A stretch of DNA of 38,384 nucleotides from Methanobacteriota archaeon (GTDB taxonomy: Archaea; Halobacteriota; Methanomicrobia; Methanomicrobiales; Methanomicrobiaceae). A program made the position numbers and the translations under genes. Below the pieces are notes generated by a model. The model had not been told where the DNA came from. It worked only from the letters and a program-made list of their open reading frames with translations, and did not search any database. Location: NCBI GenBank assembly GCA_023396365.1, contig JAEWWL010000033.1:1-38384 (forward strand). The letters are read 5' to 3'. Shown here piece after piece: positions 1 to 8,024 of the stretch. Each line of letters begins with the position of its first letter. The stretch's first letter is position 1.

Positions 1-933
1 GTGCCTGTGCAGATAAACAAAGTTATCGGCACAGCACCGCCGTCAACCATGCTGATTTACATGATAGCACCTGACAAACTGCTGGCCTGGAATTCTAACC
101 CTTATGAAAGCTCAAAAAAATACATCCCCGAAAATTACAGAAATCTTCCCGTTGCCGGCGGATGGTTTGGAAAAGAGAGCGGAAACTATGAAAACTTCAT
201 CTCAAAAAACCCGGATATAGTAATAGAGGGTTTTACAACCAGCAAAGACTTCATATCAGGAATTACTGAGCGTCAGAGTATGCTTGGAGCAATTCCGGTC
301 GTTGCCGTTGATAATTCAGTCAACGCAAAAGATTACGCTGCGGCAATAGAATTTACTGGAAAAATTCTTGGCGAAGAGGACAAAGCCGGCGAACTGATAA
401 ATTTCTATCATAAATACTTAAACCTGGTAACAGAAAGGGTATCAGAAATCCCCGAAGATGAAAAAATAACTGTATATTACGCAGAAGGGCCACAAGGAAT
501 ATTTACAGATCCAAAAGGCTCACAGCATTCACAGCTAATTGAGATATGCGGCGGAAAAAATATCGCTGATTGCAAAATATCCCCCGGATACGGGCAGACC
601 GAAGTTTCAATCGAGCAGATTATTTCATGGAATCCTGAAGTAATTATTGCCGCAGATATGAACTTTTATTCAGAAATATATGAAAATCCTCTCTGGAAAG
701 AGATTGATGCCGTAAAAAACAAAAGAGTATATCCTGTTCCAAGTACTGCATTTTCATGGTTTGACAGGCCGCCCGGAGTCAACCAGATAATTGGAATTCC
801 CTGGACTGCAAAAATGCTATATCCTGAAAAATTTGAGGATATTGACATGGCATCAGCAGCAAAAAATTTTCACGAGCAGTTTTATCACATTAGCTTAACT
901 GACGCCGAAATAGCAGAAATTTTAAACGCCTGA
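1..933 (+). CDS. ABC transporter substrate-binding protein, BtuF/FepB type (5' partial)
   Basis: Extracytoplasmic receptor of an iron-siderophore/haem/cobalamin-type importer (helical-backbone metal receptor fold). The visible 310 residues show the family's two-lobe pattern: 'KNPDIVIEGF' near residue 70, then a long linker helix around residues 110-150, then 'SWNPEVIIAAD' near 210 and a 'VKNKRVYPVP' strand near 240. The reading frame is open to base 1 and there is no signal peptide, so the GTG at base 1 is probably internal and the true N-terminus lies outside the window. The matching ATPase and permease are encoded convergently at 1642-3515, which supports an importer role. The ligand cannot be told from sequence. 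Confidence 0.85.
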   Translation: MPVQINKVIGTAPPSTMLIYMIAPDKLLAWNSNPYESSKKYIPENYRNLPVAGGWFGKESGNYENFISKNPDIVIEGFTTSKDFISGITERQSMLGAIPVVAVDNSVNAKDYAAAIEFTGKILGEEDKAGELINFYHKYLNLVTERVSEIPEDEKITVYYAEGPQGIFTDPKGSQHSQLIEICGGKNIADCKISPGYGQTEVSIEQIISWNPEVIIAADMNFYSEIYENPLWKEIDAVKNKRVYPVPSTAFSWFDRPPGVNQIIGIPWTAKMLYPEKFEDIDMASAAKNFHEQFYHISLTDAEIAEILNA

Positions 934-961
934 TTAGATTTAAAAGACAGGAGAGATTAAA

Positions 962-1615
962 ATGAACGAAAAAACAGTCTTTGACAAAAAAAGTGCAGAG
1001 GGAATGGATGAAATCTCCAAAACACTTTTTGCCCCGATATATCCTGCAATTGCTGACAATATCATAAAAACCTGTGGAATAAAAGAGGGAGTCTGCATAG
1101 ATTTGGGAAGCGGACCGGGCTCTTTGGCAATTGCGCTTGCAAAAAAAACCGATCTTTTTGTTTACGCCTATGATTTTTCAGAGGATGCAAATGAGATAGC
1201 ACAAAAAAATATAGAAAATTGTAATCTTTCCGGCCGGATTAAAACAGTTAAAGGGGATGTTCATAATATTTTATTTGAAAACTGTTTTGCAGATTTGATT
1301 GTAAGCCGCGGCTCGATATTTTTCTGGGACGATCCGGGTTGTGCATTCAAAGAGATTAACCGGATTTTAAAACCCGGCGGTATGACATATATCGGCGGAG
1401 GATTTGGAAATAAAGAGCTTCGGGATGATATTGTAAAAAAAATGATTCTAAAAGATCCAAAATGGGAAGAGAAATACAAAAAAAACATGTCAGAAGAGAA
1501 GAGGAAAATTTTAACACAGGCAGCATGCAGTCTTCAGAACTCAAAGACGGAAATAATCAATGATGAATCGGGTTTTTGGATTGTAATTAAAAAAGAGTCT
1601 GATGATTTGGTGTGA
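962..1615 (+). CDS. Class I SAM-dependent methyltransferase
   Basis: A 217-residue Rossmann-fold methyltransferase. Motif I is D47-L-G-S-G-P-G53, the SAM-binding loop. It is followed by an acidic 'YAYDFSEDA' strand (motif II) and 'GDVHNILFENCFADLIVSR' (motifs III/IV); 'EINRILKPGGM' is the usual post-core element of the UbiE/COQ5-like group. The start is an ATG with a GGAGAG ribosome site about 8 bases upstream. It lies 28 bases after the binding-protein gene, on the same strand, so the two are probably co-transcribed. Many methanogen ABC-importer loci carry such a methyltransferase; the substrate is unknown. Confidence 0.85.
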   Translation: MNEKTVFDKKSAEGMDEISKTLFAPIYPAIADNIIKTCGIKEGVCIDLGSGPGSLAIALAKKTDLFVYAYDFSEDANEIAQKNIENCNLSGRIKTVKGDVHNILFENCFADLIVSRGSIFFWDDPGCAFKEINRILKPGGMTYIGGGFGNKELRDDIVKKMILKDPKWEEKYKKNMSEEKRKILTQAACSLQNSKTEIINDESGFWIVIKKESDDLV

Positions 1616-1641
1616 ATGGTCTGTAAAATTATTGCAAATTC

Positions 1642-2424
1642 CTAAAAAGAGACCGGAACACACACATCTCTGTTTGCATCTTTTACATGGCTTATTGAAA
1701 CATCTATTCCATAAGCCTCCTTTAAATTTTCTCTTGTAATAACATCCCCTGCATCCCCCTGCGCAATAAATTTTTTATCCTGCATTATTGCAACTTTGCT
1801 TGACAGCATAAATGCATGATCAGGAAAATGAGTACTCATTACAATTGAAATTCCCTCTTTTGAGAGTTTTTCAATTGCTGAGAGCACTCTTAGCTGATTT
1901 CCAAAATCAAGATGCGATGTGGGCTCATCTAAGATGAGAACTTTTGCTTCCTGCGCAAGTGCACGTGCGAGCATAAGCATCTGCCTTTCACCGCCGCTTA
2001 TCTCATTTACCGGCCTTTCTGCAAGATACCCGACACCGATTTTTTCTATTGCATCCTCTGCAATTTTAAAATCCTTCTCACCGGGAGAATCCAGAAATGA
2101 AAGATGCGGTGAGCGCCCCATTGCAACAAAATCAAGTGCTTTAAAGGCAAAGACACTCTGATGCCCCTGCGGAACATATCCGATTATTTTTGCCAGACTC
2201 TTTGCCGGCATGGAGCTTATATCCCTGTCCATGATTTTTACAGATCCTGAATTTACAGAGTATAAATTAATCAGGCATTTTATCAATGTGGATTTTCCTA
2301 TGCCGTTTTTTCCGATTATTGACATAATCTCCCCTTCATTTACGCAAAAAGAGATGTCTTTAAAGATTTGGTTTTTGCCGTCATATGAGAATGATATGTT
2401 ATTAATATCCAAAATCAAAGCCAT
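1642..2424 (-). CDS. ABC transporter ATP-binding protein, FecE/BtuD type
   Basis: Cytoplasmic ATPase of the importer, 260 residues, the normal length. Visible motifs are Walker A GKNGIGKST (residues 38-46), the Q-loop in 'GYVPQG' near 86, signature ISGGERQ (142-148), Walker B with DEPTS (166-170) and the H-loop 'STHFPDHA'. The start overlaps the end of the permease gene by 10 bases, so translation is probably coupled. The gene runs convergently towards the methyltransferase, with only 26 bases between the two stop codons. Confidence 0.92.
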   Translation of the reverse strand: MALILDINNISFSYDGKNQIFKDISFCVNEGEIMSIIGKNGIGKSTLIKCLINLYSVNSGSVKIMDRDISSMPAKSLAKIIGYVPQGHQSVFAFKALDFVAMGRSPHLSFLDSPGEKDFKIAEDAIEKIGVGYLAERPVNEISGGERQMLMLARALAQEAKVLILDEPTSHLDFGNQLRVLSAIEKLSKEGISIVMSTHFPDHAFMLSSKVAIMQDKKFIAQGDAGDVITRENLKEAYGIDVSISHVKDANRDVCVPVSF

Positions 2425-3515
2425 CCCACCTTTCTTCTTGTAAGAAGATATGCAAAGAACGGAGCGCCAATCAGGGCTGTTAATATTCCAAGCGGAATTT
2501 CGGTTGCGATAAGAGTCCTTGAGATGTCATCAACAATTAAAAGATATGAGGCGCCAAGAAGTGCAGATGCAGGAATCAGACGCTTAAAATCAGGGCCTAC
2601 AAGCATCCTTGCAATATGCGGTATTACAAGTCCGACCCACCCGATGATTCCACTAATACAGACACACGAGGCTGTAATTACTGTTGCACTGATTATAATT
2701 ATCCGGGACATTGTTTTTGTATCAATTCCAAGGGCTCTTGCCTCTTCATCACCGACTGACAGAATATTGATTCTCCATCTGACAATGAAGATGATAAATC
2801 CGAAGATAAGAATGGGGGGTGCAGCCGATATGAGATCAGATGCCGTAACCGATGAAAGACTTCCCATCAGCCAGAATACAATTGCAGGCAGTGTGTCATA
2901 TGGGTCTGCGACATATTTTACCATTGACAAAAGAGCGGAAAAAAGTGCTCCTACAACGATTCCTGATAATATCAGGACCAGATTGCCCTGACCTTTGTAT
3001 GCTCTGCTGATGATGCATGTTAAAAAAACAGCCAGTATTCCAAATATAAATGCAAAAATCTGAATGAATATGGGATTTCCAAAGAGGAGTATTGCAAGTG
3101 CCGCACCAAAACCGGCTCCTGATGCAACACCCAGTATGTCAGGTGAGACAAGCGGATTTCTAAAAAGGCCCTGGTAGGAGGCGCCTGCTATTGAAAGACC
3201 TCCGCCTATTAACATTGCGGCAATTATTCGCGGAAGCCTTATCTGAAATATAACGGTTTCATTAACCGAGTTCCAGGTATGCTCAATTGGAATGAAAGGA
3301 AAAACTGACAATAATATTTTAAGCCCTTCTGCGGGGTCAGTCATGTATCTTCCCAAAAAAAGGGATATGAAAAATAAAATTACAGGTGTTAAGTATATCA
3401 GCAGTTTTTTTATTGTTTCCTTTTTCCGTGAATCAGTTTTATAATTCTTTGGCAAACAGAGACTGCAAAGAAATTTAATACCCGTTTTGCCAGTTATATC
3501 CTCATTGCTTTCCAT
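2415..3515 (-). CDS. ABC transporter permease, FecCD/BtuC family
   Basis: Integral-membrane subunit with about 10 predicted helices over 366 residues. Diagnostic segments are 'IRLPRIIAAMLIGGGLSIAG' in the first third, 'NPLVSPDILGVASGAGFGAA' after it, and 'GWVGLVIPHIARMLVG' with the C-terminal 'EIPLGILTALIGAPFFAYLL'. About 35 residues precede the first helix and contain two cysteines (CSLCLP), slightly longer than usual; a later start is possible but there is no better ATG. First gene of a two-gene operon with the ATPase. Confidence 0.92.
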   Translation of the reverse strand: MESNEDITGKTGIKFLCSLCLPKNYKTDSRKKETIKKLLIYLTPVILFFISLFLGRYMTDPAEGLKILLSVFPFIPIEHTWNSVNETVIFQIRLPRIIAAMLIGGGLSIAGASYQGLFRNPLVSPDILGVASGAGFGAALAILLFGNPIFIQIFAFIFGILAVFLTCIISRAYKGQGNLVLILSGIVVGALFSALLSMVKYVADPYDTLPAIVFWLMGSLSSVTASDLISAAPPILIFGFIIFIVRWRINILSVGDEEARALGIDTKTMSRIIIISATVITASCVCISGIIGWVGLVIPHIARMLVGPDFKRLIPASALLGASYLLIVDDISRTLIATEIPLGILTALIGAPFFAYLLTRRKVGWL

Positions 3516-3623
3516 AATTTATAAAAAACCTGCCTATCTGTATTTGCACCTGACCTGTTATTTAATTTATGCTCTGAGTTAATTAAATTAAATTGACAGG
3601 GTGGTTTTTGCAATACCTGGAAA

Positions 3624-3721
3624 GGCTGTGAAGATTGTGACGACTGTGATGGCTGTGATGATTGTGAAAATATGAAGGCTGTGACGACTGTGACGACTGT
3701 GGTGGCTGTGAATATTATTAA
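3624..3721 (+). repeat. 9-bp tandem repeat with Cys/Asp codon pattern
   Basis: Roughly ten copies of a 9-bp unit close to GACTGTGAC/GGCTGTGAT lie between the permease gene and the small minus-strand gene at 3755. In one plus frame (3624-3671) the units read GCEDCDDCDGCDDCEN. From 3677 the pattern continues one base out of phase and reads GCDDCDDCGGCEYY before a TAA at 3719. Neither block has an in-frame start codon upstream. This is either a decaying gene for a Cys-rich, metal-binding-like peptide broken by a one-base deletion, or a simple-sequence expansion. Confidence 0.6.
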
Positions 3722-3754
3722 GAAATTTATCAGAGATGGAAGAAAAAGAGATTT

Positions 3755-3991
3755 TTACAAAAACTCAAACATTTTTAAAATTACTGCTACCGCTCCGCCT
3801 GCACCTGCACCAAGTCCGGCGGCAATCTTTCCTTCGCGTCCGTGTGATCCGGCCCTGCCGTCCTCAACCGCCCTTAGTCTTTCGTCATGAATTTTAACTG
3901 ACTCTTTTATCTCTGCAATGGATTTGCAGATCCATTTCACATCGCGATGTGTTTCAACAATCATATCGCGGGTATTTTTCTCATTAGTCAT
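3755..3991 (-). CDS. Small coiled-coil protein with C-terminal membrane helix
   Basis: A 78-residue protein. Residues 1-45 are charged and heptad-like ('ETHRDVKWICKSIAEIKE', 'HDERLRAVEDG'), followed by a short basic hinge and a glycine/alanine-rich hydrophobic segment (about 56-78) that could span a membrane once. A GAGGTT ribosome site sits 6 bases before the ATG. The layout resembles XhlA-type holin-associated proteins of phages, but that is a resemblance of plan only, not an identified homology. The gene is divergent from the 167-aa gene at 4208. Confidence 0.6.
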   Translation of the reverse strand: MTNEKNTRDMIVETHRDVKWICKSIAEIKESVKIHDERLRAVEDGRAGSHGREGKIAAGLGAGAGGAVAVILKMFEFL

Positions 3992-4033
3992 TGTAACAAC
4001 CTCAATTTATGAAAAAAACTTTCCATAAAGTCA

Positions 4034-4053
4034 GATTGATATTACTATCAATC
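4034..4053. promoter_or_regulatory. Perfect 8-bp inverted repeat, candidate operator
   Basis: GATTGATA and TATCAATC are separated by four bases (TTAC), between two divergent genes (starts at 3991 and 4208). The repeat lies just upstream of an AT-rich TATA-like stretch (ATTATATTT, about 4057-4065) that could serve the plus-strand gene. Placement and symmetry suit a dimeric repressor site; the regulator is not known. Confidence 0.4.
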
Positions 4054-4102
4054 ATAATTATATTTGCCTGTAATAAATCCGGATTAAGCAGTGCAGCAAA
4101 AA

Positions 4103-4172
4103 GCCGGGGGACTGACAGCAAATTGCTGTCATAAACCCGGCCGGTTTGATTTATAAAAAAAATCAAATCCGG
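4103..4172 (+). promoter_or_regulatory. Two adjacent hairpins in the leader of the 4208 gene
   Basis: Hairpin 1 is nested: an outer GCCGGG (4103-4108) pairs with CCCGGC (4136-4141) and encloses the palindrome GACAGCAAATTGCTGTC (4114-4130). Hairpin 2 pairs CCGG-TTTGATTT (4141-4152) with AAATCAAA-T-CCGG (4160-4172), with one bulged T. If transcription starts about 25 bases after the TATA-like box near 4060, both lie in an untranslated leader of about 120 nt. No known riboswitch class was recognised. Confidence 0.45.
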
Positions 4173-4207
4173 ACAAAATCCAAAAACAAAATCAGAGATG
4201 AAGAAAA

Positions 4208-4711
4208 ATGGCAGACTTTATAGAAACAAACAACACAAAAACCGCAACAAGAACTCTCGCAGCACCTATTGAGAATGTGTCTGTGTTTGAGTCAGTAATC
4301 AACGGCATTTTAACAAACAATCCGTTTGAATGCGTTGATTATGTATCCGGCGGGCAGAGCCTCCCCGGAGTTTCAAAATCAAAAGAGAGCTACACAGCAA
4401 AATTCCTCTTTGAAGACAACGATGCAAAAAGTGTCGGTGCAGTGTCTTTAAAAGCACCATCGGTCAATGCCTACAATGACGGTGCTGCAAATGTCCTTGC
4501 AGACACAGCCCTTGCAGGAATAATCGGCGGCGACTGCATAAGAGATTTGGACAACGACTCTTATTCATGCACACTAAAATGCATGGATGCAAACGGAGAG
4601 CTCTATTATGTCTCATTCACAAGAAAGAGCGTAAAAATAAGCTCATATGCAGATGATGCAATCCGCACAAAAATAGAAGCCTGGGCAGACACAATCCCGG
4701 CGCTTGCATGA
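4208..4711 (+). CDS. Unrecognised 167-aa protein
   Basis: Acidic, soluble-looking protein with no signal peptide or membrane segment. It starts MADFIETNNTKTATRTLAAP and ends in 'EAWADTIPALA'. Alternating polar/hydrophobic stretches suggest a beta-rich fold: 'SYTAKFLFED', 'VGAVSLKAPS', 'SYSCTLKCMD', 'LYYVSFTRKSVKISSY'. Four cysteines are scattered (ECVDY, GDCIRD, SCTLKC). Codon use matches the host genes. It stands alone between a structured leader and a strong terminator, so it is probably monocistronic and perhaps abundant. I do not recognise a family and assign no function. Confidence 0.7.
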   Translation: MADFIETNNTKTATRTLAAPIENVSVFESVINGILTNNPFECVDYVSGGQSLPGVSKSKESYTAKFLFEDNDAKSVGAVSLKAPSVNAYNDGAANVLADTALAGIIGGDCIRDLDNDSYSCTLKCMDANGELYYVSFTRKSVKISSYADDAIRTKIEAWADTIPALA

Positions 4712-4770
4712 TTAAATCCAGAATTTTGGATAAATCAGTCAAAAAATTTTGGTGCATAAAAAAATGCCAA

Positions 4771-4806
4771 AAAAAAGAGTCAAAGAATAAATCTGACTCT
4801 TTTTTT
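4771..4806 (+). terminator. Hairpin plus U-run terminator
   Basis: AAAAAGAGTCA pairs with TGACTCTTTTT around an 11-base loop and ends in a run of seven T. It follows the 167-aa gene by about 60 bases and closes that transcript before the 4924 gene. Another T-rich run follows near 4835-4858. Confidence 0.6.
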
Positions 4807-4923
4807 AATTTAAAAAAACCTCCAAAACAACAATTTTTTTTAAAAAAACTTTTTTTTCTCATGCCAGAAAAATTCAATTTTCAGATAATGCTTCTTTATA
4901 TGCCTCCTTAATTAAATCTGAAT

Positions 4924-6198
4924 ATGCATACCTGCAAAGCCTCATCACTCGATCTCTTCACCGACTCCCTAAGGCTCATGGGGGATGCGACTCTTTGCGG
5001 AGTAATGGAGTTTGACAAAGAGCTCCCGGCAAAATCCGTTCAGGCGGCAGCACAGGCATGCCTTATGGCTCATCCAATTCTTTGCAGCCGTCTTGTAAGG
5101 AAAAACGGGCCGGCATACTGGGAGATTTTGGATAACGTTCAGATGCCAAAGCCAGAAGTGATTATGTGCGGTGAGTATTACCATCACCTTGTTCAGCAGG
5201 CTGTAAGTGCAGACAGCCCTCCGTTGTTCAGCGTAAAAATTTTAAGAAGGCCGTCAGGGGATGTACTGGTCGTAAACCTCGCCCATGCCGCCGCCGACGG
5301 ATTCGGGCTTTCAGTTCTGATGAACGCCCTTTTGGAGGAGTATAAAAATCCCGGGAAAATTCTGCCGGAAATTGGAGGACTGCCAGAACGCGATACACTC
5401 TGGACCGCAGATATGTGCAGAGCAATCTCTGAACAAGAAGGGGCTTTTGGGGCTTTGGCCGGTGAGAGCCCTGAGATGAAAATAATCGATCCGATGTGGC
5501 CTGATCCGTTTGGAACATCTGATCAGCCTTTTGATTATCACAGAATAATAATAAGCCCTGATGAGCTTTCAGCATTAAAAAGCGGTGCGAAAAAGTCCGG
5601 TGCGAGCATCAATGACGCCATACTCTCAGCGTATTTTATGACAATGAGCACGCTGACCGGACATTACGGCCCGATTGACATCTTCTATCCGGTAAACCTC
5701 AGGCAGTACCTCAGCGACGACTCAAGGGTGATGTCAAACCAGTCCGCAAATGTAAGCATCACACTTGAGCGAAGGGCACAAGACACAATAAAAGAGATTC
5801 TTCTTCAGGTTTCTCAAAAGACTGCAAAGATTAAGAGGAATAAAACCGCGGTCACTGAGCAGGCCGCAATGGACTCTGCATGCGACCAGGAGGGCCTGCA
5901 TATCCAAAAAATGGTTGAGGAGATGGCAAACCTTCAGGAAAAGGGCTTTGCAGACATTTTCATATCAAACCCCGGAGCACTCACACTTGCTGACACACCC
6001 GGCCTTTGTGATGCATACATCTGCTATCCGGGATCATTTCTGCCGACAACAAGCTTTATTGCAAGCACATTTTCAGGACATATGACAGTTACAATAGGCT
6101 TTCAGAAGAGCAAAAAGGCGCAGGCTAAAACCTGGGAGGCACTGATGCTTTTTAAAAAGCATCTTTTATCAATATCAGATTTATCCGATAACCCTTGA
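4924..6198 (+). CDS. Condensation-fold acyltransferase-like protein
   Basis: 424 residues, similar in plan to the chloramphenicol-acetyltransferase/condensation superfamily (NRPS C-domains, PapA, alcohol acetyltransferases). The active-site motif is present as A-H121-A-A-A-D125-G126; the catalytic second His and the structural Asp of HHxxxDG are kept, the first His is Ala. 'CSRLVRKNGPAYWEI' near residue 55 and 'DIFYPVNLRQYLSDDSRVMSNQSANVSI'-like text around 255 are typical of stand-alone acyltransferases of this fold. Start: ATG, no clear ribosome site, so possibly leaderless. Substrates unknown; the following gene is a redox flavoprotein but separated by 78 bases. Confidence 0.75.
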   Translation: MHTCKASSLDLFTDSLRLMGDATLCGVMEFDKELPAKSVQAAAQACLMAHPILCSRLVRKNGPAYWEILDNVQMPKPEVIMCGEYYHHLVQQAVSADSPPLFSVKILRRPSGDVLVVNLAHAAADGFGLSVLMNALLEEYKNPGKILPEIGGLPERDTLWTADMCRAISEQEGAFGALAGESPEMKIIDPMWPDPFGTSDQPFDYHRIIISPDELSALKSGAKKSGASINDAILSAYFMTMSTLTGHYGPIDIFYPVNLRQYLSDDSRVMSNQSANVSITLERRAQDTIKEILLQVSQKTAKIKRNKTAVTEQAAMDSACDQEGLHIQKMVEEMANLQEKGFADIFISNPGALTLADTPGLCDAYICYPGSFLPTTSFIASTFSGHMTVTIGFQKSKKAQAKTWEALMLFKKHLLSISDLSDNP

Positions 6199-6276
6199 AA
6201 TTTTTAAAAATTTTTTCTTACCCAAAAATTTTAGCAAAAAGATTTTTATCATTCTCAGTCTTTTGTAAACATTATT

Positions 6277-6834
6277 ATGAAGGTGCTGGGAATTGCAACA
6301 AGCCCGAGGATTGGGGCAAACAGCCAGACTCTGGTTGAGCATATCCTCTTTGGTGCAGAGGAGGCGGGGGCTGAGTGCGAGCTTGTAAGGCTTTGCGACT
6401 GGTACATTCTCCCCTGCAACGCCTGTGATGTCTGCCACAGCGGCGGTGAATGCGTAATCGATGATGACATGGAAGAGATAATTTCCAAGATGAAAGAGGC
6501 TGATGCTTTGGTCTTTGGCTCGCCTGTTTACTGGTTTAGACTAAATGCCCAGGCATATCCTTTCATTGACCGGTTTTATGCATACATAAAAGACGACTTT
6601 ACAACAGATTTTCCAAAAGGCAAAAAGTTTGCAGCGGCGCTCACCTGCGGAAGCGTCGGGCCTGACGTCTTAAACCCGATAAACGATTACCTAAAACGAG
6701 TTTTTTCCTTTTTGGGATACACTGATGCCGGCTTTATCTGGCAGAACAGCTGCCTGCTTCCACACGACATATTAAAATTTGAAAAGACGCTTGAAGATGC
6801 AAAGAAGCTTGGAGTGTCTCTTGCAAAGGGATAA
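6277..6834 (+). CDS. Iron-sulfur flavoprotein (NADPH-dependent FMN reductase family)
   Basis: 185-residue flavodoxin-like protein. The N-terminal strand and FMN phosphate loop are in 'MKVLGIATSPRIGANSQT'. A compact cysteine motif follows with C47, C50, C53 and C59 (C-x2-C-x2-C-x5-C), the [4Fe-4S] site typical of the methanogen Isf family. 'ADALVFGSPVYWFRLNAQ' is the second flavin-contact loop. Isf proteins take part in reductive detoxification of O2 or peroxide in methanogens; that role is family knowledge, not visible here. Confidence 0.85.
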   Translation: MKVLGIATSPRIGANSQTLVEHILFGAEEAGAECELVRLCDWYILPCNACDVCHSGGECVIDDDMEEIISKMKEADALVFGSPVYWFRLNAQAYPFIDRFYAYIKDDFTTDFPKGKKFAAALTCGSVGPDVLNPINDYLKRVFSFLGYTDAGFIWQNSCLLPHDILKFEKTLEDAKKLGVSLAKG

Positions 6835-6935
6835 TTTTAAATTATTCCCTGTGCTTTCTTTCCCTTTCCTTTGTACCGACGGGCAGGTTTGATATAGAAA
6901 TTTTAACAAACCTTAACTAAAAGAGAAGTCCTTTC

Positions 6936-8018
6936 ATGCGAAAAAATGCGAAAAAAAATTATTCTGCGGCAGTAAATTTTGCTGCTCTGGCTTTAACCGT
7001 CCTGATTCTTTTTTTTGCAGCAATATCCTGCGGATGCACGGAAAGCTATGGCACTGCCTCTGATAATTTTGTGCCGGAAAATTCAGATATAAATTCAGAT
7101 AAAAATTCAGATAAAAATTCAGATATAAATTCAGATAAAAATTCAGAAAAAAACCCCGGGAATTTTTCATACAGTATTATTTCTGACAGTTTTATCTTTG
7201 ATGATGAAGAGCCGCAGTTTGCATATGCAAACGGAATCAAAACCGGCTACAAACAGGCAGGAGAAGGCCCTCATCTTGTAATGGTTATGGGATATGCTGC
7301 CGGGATGGATGCGTGGAGCCCTTCTCTTCTAAATTCCCTTGCAGAAAATTACACTGTTACAATCTTTGACAACAGGGGGGCGGGCCTCTCCGGACCCGGT
7401 GATATTCAGCCTGAGAATATGACATATGAGATTTATGCAGATGACACCGCCGCACTAATGGATGCTTTGGGGATAAAAAAAGCATATCTTTTTGGATGGT
7501 CGATGGGAACTGCAATTTCACAGGAGTTATTATTAAAGTATCCTGACAGGGTTGAAAAAGCAGTTTTGTACGCACCATATTACAGTTTGTCATCACCCGG
7601 GCAGGAGCACTTAAGAGAATATCTAAGAATTGTTGCATACAATGAGGTCACAGAATCAGATGTTTATGAAAACATGTTTCCAAAAGAGTGGCTTTTATGC
7701 AACAAACCCGCGAAATATCTGCCGTCATCACAGCCGGTCAGTCAGAGAGGAATACTGGCTGAATATCACGCCGGCCTTAACTGGAACGGAACACTAAACA
7801 GGCTTTCCCGGATAAATATCCCTGTTCTTTTAACCGCCGGAAGCGATGATTCCCTGACGCCTCCTGAATATTTAAGGGCGATGGCAGAAGAAATTGATGG
7901 TTCATGGACTGCTGAATTCAAAGGCGCCGGGCATGGTCTGATGTATCAAAACCCAAACGTCCTTGCAGACACCGTCCGGTTTTTCTTAGAGATAGATGAG
8001 GATTTAAGCTGCGTTTAA
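6936..8018 (+). CDS. Exported alpha/beta hydrolase, lipoprotein-like
   Basis: 360 residues. Residues 1-34 form a basic start, a hydrophobic stretch and a cysteine cluster 'AAISCGC' (C32/C34) that could serve as a lipobox. A disordered Asn/Ser/Asp/Lys spacer covers about 49-72. The hydrolase fold follows: oxyanion region 'LVMVMGYAAGMDAW', nucleophile elbow G-W-S189-M-G, acid in 'TAGSDDSLTPP' and catalytic His in 'GAGHGLMYQ'. The triad looks complete. Substrate unknown; the fold includes esterases, peptidases and dehalogenases. Confidence 0.85.
   Translation: MRKNAKKNYSAAVNFAALALTVLILFFAAISCGCTESYGTASDNFVPENSDINSDKNSDKNSDINSDKNSEKNPGNFSYSIISDSFIFDDEEPQFAYANGIKTGYKQAGEGPHLVMVMGYAAGMDAWSPSLLNSLAENYTVTIFDNRGAGLSGPGDIQPENMTYEIYADDTAALMDALGIKKAYLFGWSMGTAISQELLLKYPDRVEKAVLYAPYYSLSSPGQEHLREYLRIVAYNEVTESDVYENMFPKEWLLCNKPAKYLPSSQPVSQRGILAEYHAGLNWNGTLNRLSRINIPVLLTAGSDDSLTPPEYLRAMAEEIDGSWTAEFKGAGHGLMYQNPNVLADTVRFFLEIDEDLSCV
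7080..7151 (+). repeat. Six 12-bp coding repeats (Asn-Ser-Asp-Lys/Ile)
   Basis: Six in-frame units near AATTCAGATAAA encode NSDI, NSDK, NSDK, NSDI, NSDK and NSEK. They form the hydrophilic linker between the lipoprotein anchor and the hydrolase domain; copy number is likely to vary between strains by slippage. Confidence 0.9.
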
Positions 8019-8024
8019 AAAAAG

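Noticed and set aside
3672..3890. 72-aa plus-strand frame starting in the 9-bp repeat
   Set aside because: After the Val/Thr-rich repeat it is the antisense of the 78-aa gene; its composition (Ala/Pro/Ser) is that of a shadow frame.
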